Shown here: positions 7,245 to 13,901 of the stretch, piece after piece | Layout of the letters: each line of letters begins with the position of its first letter | How positions within the stretch are numbered: the first letter of the stretch is position 1 | From: CAZXIY01 sp964640935 | Lineage (GTDB): Archaea > Thermoplasmatota > Thermoplasmata > Methanomassiliicoccales > Methanomethylophilaceae | DNA length: 28,775 bases | Direction of reading: 5' to 3' | Assembly: GCA_964640935.1 (NCBI GenBank) | Contig: CAZXIY010000008.1 | Location: 1 to 28,775 of the forward strand | Translations under genes and position numbers: made by a program | The notes under the pieces: model-generated | Seen by the model: only the letters and a program-made list of their open reading frames with translations | The model's database searches: none | Told to the model about the DNA's origin: nothing

Positions 7245-8122
7245 TCAATCGCCCCCACGCCCGTGCTCTTGCGCACACGTCTCTCTAGGGATTCGAAGAT
7301 GATCTTGTCAATTACAAGACCGATGACGCAGATCACGATTATCGCGGCGAATGATCCTATGTAGTCGAGGTTGTCAGAGGTGTTCTTGATCACGAAACCT
7401 ATACCTTCCATCACTCCGACGACCATCTCGGCCGCGATTATCATACGCCAGGAACTGCCGAGACCGACGCGAAGACCGGTCAGGATATCCAACGCCGAGA
7501 ATGGGATCAGGACCTCGATGAACGTATCCCACCATGACAGCCCGGACATCTTGGCAACCCTGGTGTTCACCTTAGGGACGTTGTGCAGTCCGTTCGTGAC
7601 GTTTATCACGACCGGGGCTATGACCACTATCCCGACAATGAATATCGCGGACTGGTCGCCGAATCCGAAGAGGATCATGACGACGGGCAGCCATGCGAGA
7701 CCGGGTATCATCTGAAGTATGTTCACCGGGACCATAATGATCCTGTACAGTTTGTCATTGAACGATATTACAAAGCCCACGATGAGACCTATCACGGCGG
7801 CTATTCCGAAACCGATGATCCACCTCTTCAGGCTGGCCCCGACATGGTCCCATATTGTGAAACTGAATATTGTGCGTCCGCACAGGTATTCCCACAGCCT
7901 TCCGAAAACGTCTGCGGGCATAGGGAACTTCATAGAATCTGCGAAAAATGAATTGTAGACCGTTCCGACGATCCACCATACCGCGATGGTCAGTATCACG
8001 CCGACGATCAATATGGCCAAGTCGATGACAATCGCTCTTACGGGATTCTTCTTCCCTAGCTTTATCTTGTTATCGACGGCTGTATCCAGCAATCTGATCA
8101 TCTTCTGATCCGTCGATTCCAT
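7241..8122 (-). CDS. ABC importer permease, TauC/SsuC-like
   Basis: The membrane subunit of the importer. After a cytosolic N terminus of about 30 residues there are six or so hydrophobic segments, and a cytosolic EAA-type loop (KMSGLSWWDTFIEVLIP) that couples to the ATPase. Family length is about 250-290 aa; this start gives 293. The start is uncertain. ATG at 8122 is chosen because a TATA-like box at 8173-8180 predicts transcription starting near 8150. The TTG at 8173 would overlap that box, and a second ATG lies 7 codons further in. It is the first gene of the operon and diverges from the 131-aa gene at 8251. Confidence 0.85.
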   Translation of the reverse strand: MESTDQKMIRLLDTAVDNKIKLGKKNPVRAIVIDLAILIVGVILTIAVWWIVGTVYNSFFADSMKFPMPADVFGRLWEYLCGRTIFSFTIWDHVGASLKRWIIGFGIAAVIGLIVGFVISFNDKLYRIIMVPVNILQMIPGLAWLPVVMILFGFGDQSAIFIVGIVVIAPVVINVTNGLHNVPKVNTRVAKMSGLSWWDTFIEVLIPFSALDILTGLRVGLGSSWRMIIAAEMVVGVMEGIGFVIKNTSDNLDYIGSFAAIIVICVIGLVIDKIIFESLERRVRKSTGVGAIE

Positions 8123-8172
8123 CACAGGAACGCTACTTATCTTGGCCACGTAACGGATAATGATTTGATTCA

Positions 8173-8180
8173 ATATTATA
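8173..8180 (-). promoter_or_regulatory. Probable TATA box of the ABC importer operon
   Basis: ATATTATA on the plus strand (TATAATAT on the minus). It would start transcription near 8150 and give a leader of about 25-30 nt. Other A/T-rich candidates exist within 20 bp, so the assignment is tentative. Confidence 0.4.
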
Positions 8181-8189
8181 GTTTGTTCT

Positions 8190-8207
8190 AAAATAATGAA
8201 TTATTTT
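8190..8207. promoter_or_regulatory. Perfect A/T palindrome in the divergent promoter region
   Basis: AAAATAAT and ATTATTTT are exact reverse complements around a GA spacer. The site sits between the importer TATA box (8173-8180) and the TATA box of the 131-aa gene (8218-8225), well placed to control both directions. It looks like an operator for a dimeric regulator. Composition alone makes A/T palindromes more likely here, so confidence is moderate. Confidence 0.5.
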
Positions 8208-8217
8208 GAAAAGACAA

Positions 8218-8225
8218 GTATAATT
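8218..8225 (+). promoter_or_regulatory. TATA box of the 131-aa gene
   Basis: GTATAATT centred about 29 bp upstream of the ATG at 8251, predicting a leaderless mRNA. Confidence 0.5.
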
Positions 8226-8250
8226 ACCTATTACATCACATTATATTCTC

Positions 8251-8646
8251 ATGGTCTCAGCCTGTCCAAACGAAAGCGATCCGAGATTGCATGTAGAGAA
8301 GTTCGTCGCCGATGATTCCGTAAGATCCATTGCGGGTCTGAGAGCCGAAGGCATCGATACGCTGTTGGATGTCGTGAAGGACGAGATCGTGAAACAGCAC
8401 CCCGACTACAGGATAATAATCCTCGACCGCGAACTCATGGCCGACCACGACCTGTGCTTCAGTAAAGAGCTGAGGGAATTCGCGAGGAAAGAGCTCGCCT
8501 CCCCCGGGATCGTGTACTTCATCGTACGCGGCGACATACCGATGGACGGATGGCAGAAGGCCTTCGAGGGATTGGGCGAGAATCTGCGTGTAGCTTACGT
8601 TTCGGCCGCATGCCGCCAGGTCCCTCTCTGCGTGAAAGTCGTCTGA
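8251..8646 (+). CDS. Hypothetical protein (131 aa), divergent from an ABC importer
   Basis: I do not recognise the family. The protein is soluble with alternating predicted helices and strands: YRIIILDREL (53-62) and GIVYFIVRGDIP (86-97) look like buried beta strands followed by acidic loops, suggesting a small alpha/beta domain. It has four cysteines (5, 69, 121, 127), the last two as CRQVPLC near the C terminus; they are spaced too widely for a classical zinc knuckle. There is no signal peptide or HTH. The start at 8251 fits a leaderless promoter. Its shared upstream region with the importer suggests, but does not prove, a linked role. Tandem hairpins follow the stop. Confidence 0.7.
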   Translation: MVSACPNESDPRLHVEKFVADDSVRSIAGLRAEGIDTLLDVVKDEIVKQHPDYRIIILDRELMADHDLCFSKELREFARKELASPGIVYFIVRGDIPMDGWQKAFEGLGENLRVAYVSAACRQVPLCVKVV

Positions 8647-8684
8647 GTATCGCTCCGATACGGCCGAATTACTCAGGATCGGCC
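8647..8684 (+). terminator. Tandem hairpins after the 131-aa gene
   Basis: GTATCG/CGATAC (8647-8652 and 8656-8661, 3-base loop) is followed directly by GGCCGA/TCGGCC (8662-8667 and 8679-8684, 11-base loop). TGAGTA (8645-8650) can also pair with TACTCA (8670-8675). No long T tract follows. Termination is likely but not certain. Confidence 0.45.
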
Positions 8685-8727
8685 TAAAACCTATCGTCTG
8701 CGACCGTTTTTCATCGCCATAAGTAGC

Positions 8728-8735
8728 TTTTATAC
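8728..8735 (+). promoter_or_regulatory. Candidate TATA box of the regulator-cdc48-hsp20 operon
   Basis: TTTTATAC; transcription would begin near 8757, upstream of the operator at 8772-8788. A second A/T box, ATTAAATA near 8741-8748, would place the start inside the operator. Either way the operator lies where a repressor would block transcription. Confidence 0.45.
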
Positions 8736-8771
8736 AAACTATTAAATAGAAGCGTTGACTAATACATGGTA

Positions 8772-8788
8772 GTTAACTTTGAGTTAAC
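8772..8788. promoter_or_regulatory. HSR1-like heat-shock operator
   Basis: GTTAACTTTGAGTTAAC is a perfect inverted repeat: 6-bp half sites with a 5-bp spacer. As I recall, the Archaeoglobus fulgidus heat-shock regulator HSR1 binds CTAAC-N5-GTTAG; this site reads TTAAC-N5-GTTAA, with the same spacing and one change per half site. It lies 14 bp before the start codon of the winged-helix gene, so autoregulation is the natural reading. I saw no second copy in the window. Confidence 0.65.
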
Positions 8789-8802
8789 AACCAAGTGATA
8801 AC

Positions 8803-9441
8803 ATGGATGATATCGACATTCTGCTCTCGATGGTAGAGAACCCGACGAGACGCAAGATACTGGAGTCTCTTGTAAAAGAGCCACACTACCCTCTGCAGCT
8901 TTCGAAGGAACTCGGCATCAGTCAGCAGGCCGTGATGAAGAATCTCAGCATACTGGAGAAGAACGGGATGGTCGACAGCTACCAGGAGAGCAGCTCGATA
9001 GGGCCGATGAGGACCTTCTACGAGCCAAGTTCGGAATTCACCCTCGTGATAGACATGCGCAACGGAATGTTCTCCGCGAGGATCATGGAGCCGAACGACG
9101 AGGAATACAAAGAAGATCACGAGGTCCAGATGGAAGGCCTCAAGAAAAGAAGAGAGAGGATATCGGAGATAGACAAGAAGATCGACGAACTGAACAGGGA
9201 ACGTTCGAGATATATCAGGGAGAGGGAGACGCTGATGGCCTCGGCAATCGGTCAGTTGAACGATTCCTCGTGCGGATACGCTCACAAGAGCCTGATGTAC
9301 GAGATCCTGAACGAACCTGACAGGTCAATAGATCAGCTGTCGTCCGACCTGGGCATCCGCAAGGATATCGTAGAGAACATGGTCGGAGATATCGAATATA
9401 CGATCAAAAAGAAGGGAGGTAATGACAATGAGCAGCAATGA
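8803..9441 (+). CDS. Winged-helix regulator, likely heat-shock regulator (HSR1-like)
   Basis: Probably a DNA-binding repressor of the operon it heads. The 212-aa protein has an ArsR-type winged helix at about 8-75 (ENPTRRKILESL, then LSKELGISQQAVMKNLSILEKNGMV as recognition unit), a wing and dimerisation part, a charged coiled coil (about 105-147, Glu/Lys/Arg-rich heptads) and a second HTH-like segment (160-205, with QLSSDLGIRKDIV). The gene order regulator-cdc48-hsp20 is that of the A. fulgidus HSR1 operon (AF1298-AF1297-AF1296, from memory), and the upstream inverted repeat resembles the HSR1 site. The ATG at 8803 follows AAGTGATAAC. Its stop overlaps the start of cdc48. Confidence 0.82.
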   Translation: MDDIDILLSMVENPTRRKILESLVKEPHYPLQLSKELGISQQAVMKNLSILEKNGMVDSYQESSSIGPMRTFYEPSSEFTLVIDMRNGMFSARIMEPNDEEYKEDHEVQMEGLKKRRERISEIDKKIDELNRERSRYIRERETLMASAIGQLNDSSCGYAHKSLMYEILNEPDRSIDQLSSDLGIRKDIVENMVGDIEYTIKKKGGNDNEQQ

Positions 9442-11581
9442 TAAAGCGTTGAAGGTCGCCGAGCTCAAACCGAGCGAGGCGGGGAGAGGGGTCGCCAGGA
9501 TCGATCCCGAGCTAATGGACATACTCGGTCTGAAGGTCGGCGACATAGTGCAGATCGACGGAACGAAGAAGACCGTCGCGAAGGTCCTCAGGGGAGGACC
9601 GGAGGATGCCAACAGAGGCGTCATAAGGATCGACGGTTCCACCAGGCGCAACGCGGGCACCGGTATCGATGAACGCGTGGACATAAAGAAGGTGGTCGCG
9701 AAGGATGCGGAGAAGATCACATTCTCGCCTACCGAGCAGCTGAGGCTGCAGGGCGGGGAGGACTATCTCAGGGAGGTCATGGAAGGACGCGCATTCGCGA
9801 AAGGCGATACCATCACGCTCAGCGTCATGGGCAACAAGATCGAGCTCGTGATCACATCGTTCGCCCCGTCGGCGGACGCGGTGATGATGACCTCTAAGAC
9901 CGAGGTCAAGGTCACCGAGAAGCCGGCCAGCAGCACCGGCGACATCCCGAAGGTCTCGTACGATGATATCGGCGGACTCGGGGACGAGGTGAAGAAGATC
10001 AGGGAGATGGTCGAACTGCCTCTCAGGCACCCGGAACTCTTCAAGAGGCTGGGCGTCGAAGCTCCCAAAGGGGTGCTCCTCCACGGACCGCCGGGCACGG
10101 GTAAGACCATGCTCGCTAAAGCAGTCGCGGGAGAGACCAGCAGCAACTTCACATACATCGGCGGACCCGAGATCATGAGCAAGTTCTACGGAGAATCCGA
10201 AGGAAAGCTCAGAGAGATCTTCAAAGAAGCCGAGGAGAACGCTCCGAGCATCATCTTCATAGATGAGATAGACTCGATCGCTCCGAAGCGCGACGAGGTA
10301 TCCGGCGAAGAGGAGAGACGCATAGTCGCTCAGCTCCTCGCTCTGATGGACGGACTCAAATCCCGCGGAAAGGTCGTCGTCATCGGCGCGACCAACAGGC
10401 CGAACTCCATCGATGAGGCTCTCAGGAGACCGGGAAGGTTCGACCGTGAGATCGAGATACGCATACCGGACAGGAACGGACGTCTCGAGATCCTGCAGAT
10501 CCACACAAGGGGCATGCCTCTCGCGGAGGACGTTGATCTGGAAAGACTCGCGGACCTGACTCACGGTTACGCAGGTGCAGATCTCGCCGCTCTCGCCAAA
10601 GAGGCCGCGATGGCCGCCCTCCGCAGGGTGCTGCCTGACGTCAACCTCGAGGCCGAGGAGATCCCGGTGGATGTCCTCAACAGGATACAGGTCACCAAAG
10701 CCGATTTCCGCAACGCTCTGAAGGATATGCAGCCCTCCACGCTGAGGGAGGTCCTGATCGAGAAGCCGAACATTAAATGGGACGATATCGGAGCTCTCGA
10801 GCAGGCGAAGCAGGAACTCAGAGAGGCCGTGGAATGGCCGCTGAAATACGCGAAGGTGTTCGATCACATGAACGCCAGGCCACCGAAGGGCATACTGCTC
10901 TACGGACCGCCCGGCACAGGAAAGACCATGCTCGCGAAAGCTGTGGCCACCGAATCCGAAGCGAACTTCATATCCGTCAAAGGACCGGAGTTCCTCAACA
11001 AATGGGTCGGAGAATCCGAGAAAGCGGTGAGAGAGACGTTCAGGAAGGCCAGGCAGGCATCTCCCTGTGTGATCTTCATGGACGAGATCGACTCTATAAC
11101 GCCTCAGAGAGGCACCGGCAGCGACAACAACGCCACCGAAAGGGTGATCTCGCAGATGCTGACGGAGATGGACGGGCTCGAGGCCCTGAACGATGTGGTC
11201 GTCATAGCGGCGACCAACCGTCCGGACATAATCGATCCCGCTCTGCTCAGACCCGGCAGATTCGATAAGGCGATCTACATCGGGCCGCCGGACAAGGAAT
11301 CCAGGAAGAAGATATTCCAGATACAGACCAAAAGCAAACCGTTGGACAAGGATGTTGACCTTGACGTCCTTGCCGACAAGACGGAAGGATGCACCGGAGC
11401 GGACATCGCTGCGATATGCAACGAGGCCGTGATGGGAGCGGTCAGGGAACTCGTCAAGTCGGGCAAAGTACCGGCAGACAAGGATCTTGACAAATGCAAG
11501 GTGAAGATGGACAACTTCCTCGCCGCCCTTGACAAGATGGGGCCGAAGGCGAGGGAGAAACTGAAGCAGTACGAAAGCTGA
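9428..11581 (+). CDS. cdc48: Cdc48/VAT AAA+ unfoldase
   Basis: A hexameric ATPase that unfolds proteins, with or without the proteasome. The 717-aa protein has an N-terminal double-psi barrel and beta-clam domain (about 6-165) and two AAA+ modules. D1 has Walker A GPPGTGKT (220-227), Walker B IIFIDE (275-280) and the arginine-finger region RRPGRFDRE. D2 has Walker A 493-500, Walker B VIFMDE (548-553) and RPGRFDK. The tail ends KQYES and does not show an obvious terminal hydrophobic-Tyr-X motif. The ATG at 9428 is preferred over the ATG at 9422 because GGAGGT (9415-9420) is 7 bp from the former and only 1 bp from the latter. The gene starts inside the regulator gene; hsp20 follows 14 bp after its stop. 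Confidence 0.96.
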   Translation: MSSNDKALKVAELKPSEAGRGVARIDPELMDILGLKVGDIVQIDGTKKTVAKVLRGGPEDANRGVIRIDGSTRRNAGTGIDERVDIKKVVAKDAEKITFSPTEQLRLQGGEDYLREVMEGRAFAKGDTITLSVMGNKIELVITSFAPSADAVMMTSKTEVKVTEKPASSTGDIPKVSYDDIGGLGDEVKKIREMVELPLRHPELFKRLGVEAPKGVLLHGPPGTGKTMLAKAVAGETSSNFTYIGGPEIMSKFYGESEGKLREIFKEAEENAPSIIFIDEIDSIAPKRDEVSGEEERRIVAQLLALMDGLKSRGKVVVIGATNRPNSIDEALRRPGRFDREIEIRIPDRNGRLEILQIHTRGMPLAEDVDLERLADLTHGYAGADLAALAKEAAMAALRRVLPDVNLEAEEIPVDVLNRIQVTKADFRNALKDMQPSTLREVLIEKPNIKWDDIGALEQAKQELREAVEWPLKYAKVFDHMNARPPKGILLYGPPGTGKTMLAKAVATESEANFISVKGPEFLNKWVGESEKAVRETFRKARQASPCVIFMDEIDSITPQRGTGSDNNATERVISQMLTEMDGLEALNDVVVIAATNRPDIIDPALLRPGRFDKAIYIGPPDKESRKKIFQIQTKSKPLDKDVDLDVLADKTEGCTGADIAAICNEAVMGAVRELVKSGKVPADKDLDKCKVKMDNFLAALDKMGPKAREKLKQYES

Positions 11582-11595
11582 ATGAGGTGAGTGAT

Positions 11596-12081
11596 ATGAC
11601 AACAGATTCAGACGATATGTTCGATGACCTCTTCGGAGGTTTCGAAGCGATCAACCAGAGATTCGAGCAACTCTTCTCGAACTTGACGGACTGCGACGTC
11701 AAGACATACGGCTACACGATGGTCCGCGGACCGGACGGCGTGCCTCATGTGCACGAGTACGGCAACGCCATCGAGGATCAGCATTCGCTGGGCGAGGGCG
11801 TACGCGAACCGTTGACGGATGTCTCATCATCCGACGACGGCAAGGTACGCGTCGTAGTCGAACTTCCGGGTGTCGAGAAAGAGGACATCGGCCTGGAGGG
11901 AACGAAAGATTCCCTAAAGGTCTCCGTCGATACGACGACCAGGAAATTCGAGAAGACCCTCGCTCTGCCGAACGATGTCGACCCGAACAGCGCCGTCGCA
12001 AGGTACAACAACGGCATCCTGGAGGTCACCATGACCTCTCTGGAGGCCAAACCTCGCGGCAAGAAGATCGCGATCGACTGA
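11596..12081 (+). CDS. hsp20: Small heat-shock protein Hsp20
   Basis: An ATP-independent chaperone that holds unfolding proteins in large oligomers. In 161 aa there is a variable N-terminal arm (1-70, Asp/Phe-rich MFDDLFGGFEAI), an alpha-crystallin domain (about 72-150) with VVELPGVEKEDI and the ARYNNGILEV motif (135-144), and the C-terminal I-x-I anchor (Ile158, Ile160). The ATG at 11596 is chosen over the in-frame GTG at 11587 because GAGGTGA (11584-11590) is correctly spaced only for the ATG. It is the third gene of the heat-shock operon. Inference: Hsp20 holds substrates that Cdc48 later unfolds. Confidence 0.93.
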   Translation: MTTDSDDMFDDLFGGFEAINQRFEQLFSNLTDCDVKTYGYTMVRGPDGVPHVHEYGNAIEDQHSLGEGVREPLTDVSSSDDGKVRVVVELPGVEKEDIGLEGTKDSLKVSVDTTTRKFEKTLALPNDVDPNSAVARYNNGILEVTMTSLEAKPRGKKIAID

Positions 12082-12088
12082 TCGCGAA

Positions 12089-12165
12089 GTGTCAGATGGT
12101 ATTTTCCTCCGTTCTGAGGGGCGGGCTTGCCCGCCCCGATCTGACACAGATCTTGTATTTTTTAT
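12089..12165 (+). terminator. Compound hairpin and terminator after hsp20
   Basis: The inner stem is GGGGCGGGC (12118-12126) with GCCCGCCCC (12129-12137) and a TT loop. An outer perfect 9-bp stem pairs GTGTCAGAT (12089-12097) with ATCTGACAC (12139-12147), leaving a 20-base single-stranded bulge on the 5' side and one base on the 3' side. A T run at 12158-12163 follows. The inner stem plus T run is enough for termination; the outer stem is unusual. Confidence 0.75.
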
Positions 12166-12311
12166 CAGCGTGTGCGGCCCCGGACATTCCGCTTGTTATG
12201 AAAATGCGTCTGACCGCATCATTGCAGATCCCGTCTTCCAAGCCGCGTATCATCCATACCTGCAAATTGGCTCGGAATCCGTTCGAAAAATGATGGGTCA
12301 TTCAAAAATAC
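12166..12311. other. Intergenic region upstream of the COG1395 regulator
   Basis: No open frame with a credible start signal and no tRNA fold were seen. A short inverted repeat, AATGA (12289-12293) and TCATT (12298-12302), lies just upstream of the TATA box and might be an operator. Confidence 0.35.
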
Positions 12312-12319
12312 CTTTATAG
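12312..12319 (+). promoter_or_regulatory. TATA box of the COG1395-TraB-like-CPBP operon
   Basis: CTTTATAG centred about 27 bp before the ATG at 12343; a leaderless transcript is predicted. The same CTTTATAG occurs in front of the DP1 gene. Confidence 0.6.
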
Positions 12320-12342
12320 AAGTACAATCACTATACTCGTTT

Positions 12343-13290
12343 ATGGGAAGGGACGATCTCATCAACACCACCAGAGCCATACTGGCGAAGGCTGGTTTCG
12401 ACATATCCCCGCTGATGTCACTGCGCAGCGTATGCTTTGACGTTGTCGGAAGGAAGAGAGACACCCTTCTGATCATCAAGATACTCAGCAACGTCGATGC
12501 TTTCTCCAGGGAGAATGCAGAGGAGATCAAAGTTCTTGCGGAAACGCTCAAAGCGTGCCCCATACTCATCGGCGAAAGATCGAGTTCCGGCCCGCTGGAA
12601 CCCGGTATCATATACTCCAGATTCAACATACCGATCATCTCCAATGAAACCTTGGCCGACCACGTCCTCGAAGAGACGCCGCCGTTCATCTTCGCCGCTC
12701 CGGGCGGACTGTATGTCAGACTGGACAACGAGGCGATAAAGGAGATCAGGGAGAAGAAGAGTATCAGTCTCGGAACTCTGGCAGAGGTCGCGGGAGTATC
12801 GAGACGTACGATACAGATGTACGAGTCCGGAATGGGCGCGATGATAGACGCCGCTCTCAGACTCGAGGAATTCCTGAACATACCGATCATAGAACCGATC
12901 AATCCGTTCGATTACAAGAAGGAGAACAAGTTCGAGGAACATGAGTACTCTGGGAACAAGAGAACGGACTCCACTGTATTCAACCATCTGCTGGACATAG
13001 GATTCTCGGTCACTCCGGTAGCAAGGAGCCCGTTCGAGGCCCTCACCAAGAGCAACGATGTCGTTATACTGACCGGATTGGACAGCGACCAGGAAAAGTT
13101 GATACAGAAGGCCATGATAGCCTCGGACATCTCAAGGATAGCCGGGAAGCATTCTGTTGTCATCGTAGAAAGGAAACGCGGGATGGAGAACGTGGAATCC
13201 ACCGCGATCGTGACCAAGGACGAATTGGACGATATGGATGACAAGAACGAACTTACCGACGTAGTGATGTCCAGAGGCGGAAAGCAATGA
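12343..13290 (+). CDS. Archaeal HTH-type transcriptional regulator (COG1395-like)
   Basis: A predicted DNA-binding protein of a family widespread in euryarchaea whose targets are mostly unknown. The 315-aa protein has an N-terminal alpha/beta domain (about 1-120; FDVVGRKRDTLLIIKIL at 32-48 is typical), a Cro/XRE-type HTH (about 131-182; SLGTLAEVAGVSRRTIQMYE is the HTH core), and a C-terminal alpha/beta domain (about 210-310). The start is the ATG at 12343, set by the leaderless promoter. The stop overlaps the next gene as ATGA. As head of a three-gene operon it may control it; nothing in the sequence proves this. Confidence 0.88.
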   Translation: MGRDDLINTTRAILAKAGFDISPLMSLRSVCFDVVGRKRDTLLIIKILSNVDAFSRENAEEIKVLAETLKACPILIGERSSSGPLEPGIIYSRFNIPIISNETLADHVLEETPPFIFAAPGGLYVRLDNEAIKEIREKKSISLGTLAEVAGVSRRTIQMYESGMGAMIDAALRLEEFLNIPIIEPINPFDYKKENKFEEHEYSGNKRTDSTVFNHLLDIGFSVTPVARSPFEALTKSNDVVILTGLDSDQEKLIQKAMIASDISRIAGKHSVVIVERKRGMENVESTAIVTKDELDDMDDKNELTDVVMSRGGKQ

Positions 13291-13901
13291 TATCGCTGAA
13301 AATCAACGACTGTAACGTGGACATAGTTCCGATAGTGAAAGGGCTCATCGCCGACAAGGACAAGGTCGCGGAGGCGATGAAGAAGGATTACGAGGCGGCG
13401 GCAGTCGCACTCGGCATAGAGGATGTCGAATCCACGAGGAGGAGAAAGGAGCTTGGAGAGTACGATCCGAGCGACCTCGACAGCGTCTACAGCTATCTTC
13501 TCAAAGATTACGGTCCAATCGACATGCCCGACCCTTCGTTCACCTATCTCATCGACACATGCACCGAGAAAGGCATTCCGATAATCCCGCTCGACATGGA
13601 CGACGAGGACTTTTCCAAACTCTACTGCGAGACGGTGACGACCGTCGAGTTCCTGAAAGAGAAAAGGATAATGAAGAAGGCCATGAAGAAGAAGTTCGAC
13701 AAATCGTCCCCGGAAGCGTTCGTGATGCAGTGGGACGACCTCATGAACGAGATCAAAGGCTACATGAAGATGAGCGCCTACAGAGAGAAGTACATGGCCG
13801 AGCAGATAAGGGACACGGCCAAATACCGCAAGAATCTCATCGCCGTCATAGAACTCGAACGCGTGGATGGCATTGTCAAGATCCTGGAGAAAAATGAATG
13901 A
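13287..13901 (+). CDS. Diverged TraB/PrgY-like protein
   Basis: Function unknown. The best clue is the C-terminal stretch, AYREKYMAEQIRD then NLIAVIELERVDGI (about 167-198), which parallels the TraB/PrgY pattern of an E-R-x-x-Y-M-A helix followed by a strand and a G-x-G-H-x-x-G-I loop. Here the glycines and histidine are replaced (IELERVDGI), so any catalytic or metal role of that loop is probably lost. The middle (GIPIIPLDMDDEDFSK, then a Lys-rich helix) fits the same fold. There is no membrane span or signal peptide in 204 aa. It starts within ATGA at the end of the regulator gene (GAGG upstream) and ends in ATGA with the protease gene, so all three are co-translated. Confidence 0.75.
   Translation: MISLKINDCNVDIVPIVKGLIADKDKVAEAMKKDYEAAAVALGIEDVESTRRRKELGEYDPSDLDSVYSYLLKDYGPIDMPDPSFTYLIDTCTEKGIPIIPLDMDDEDFSKLYCETVTTVEFLKEKRIMKKAMKKKFDKSSPEAFVMQWDDLMNEIKGYMKMSAYREKYMAEQIRDTAKYRKNLIAVIELERVDGIVKILEKNE

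Noticed and set aside
8123..8173. TTG start giving a 310-aa permease
   Set aside because: The codon overlaps the likely TATA box and the added residues are not typical; kept only as an alternative.
9512..11602. A 696-codon open frame on the minus strand
   Set aside because: It is the exact antisense of cdc48 and has no family resemblance; long antisense frames are expected opposite G/C-rich codon third positions.
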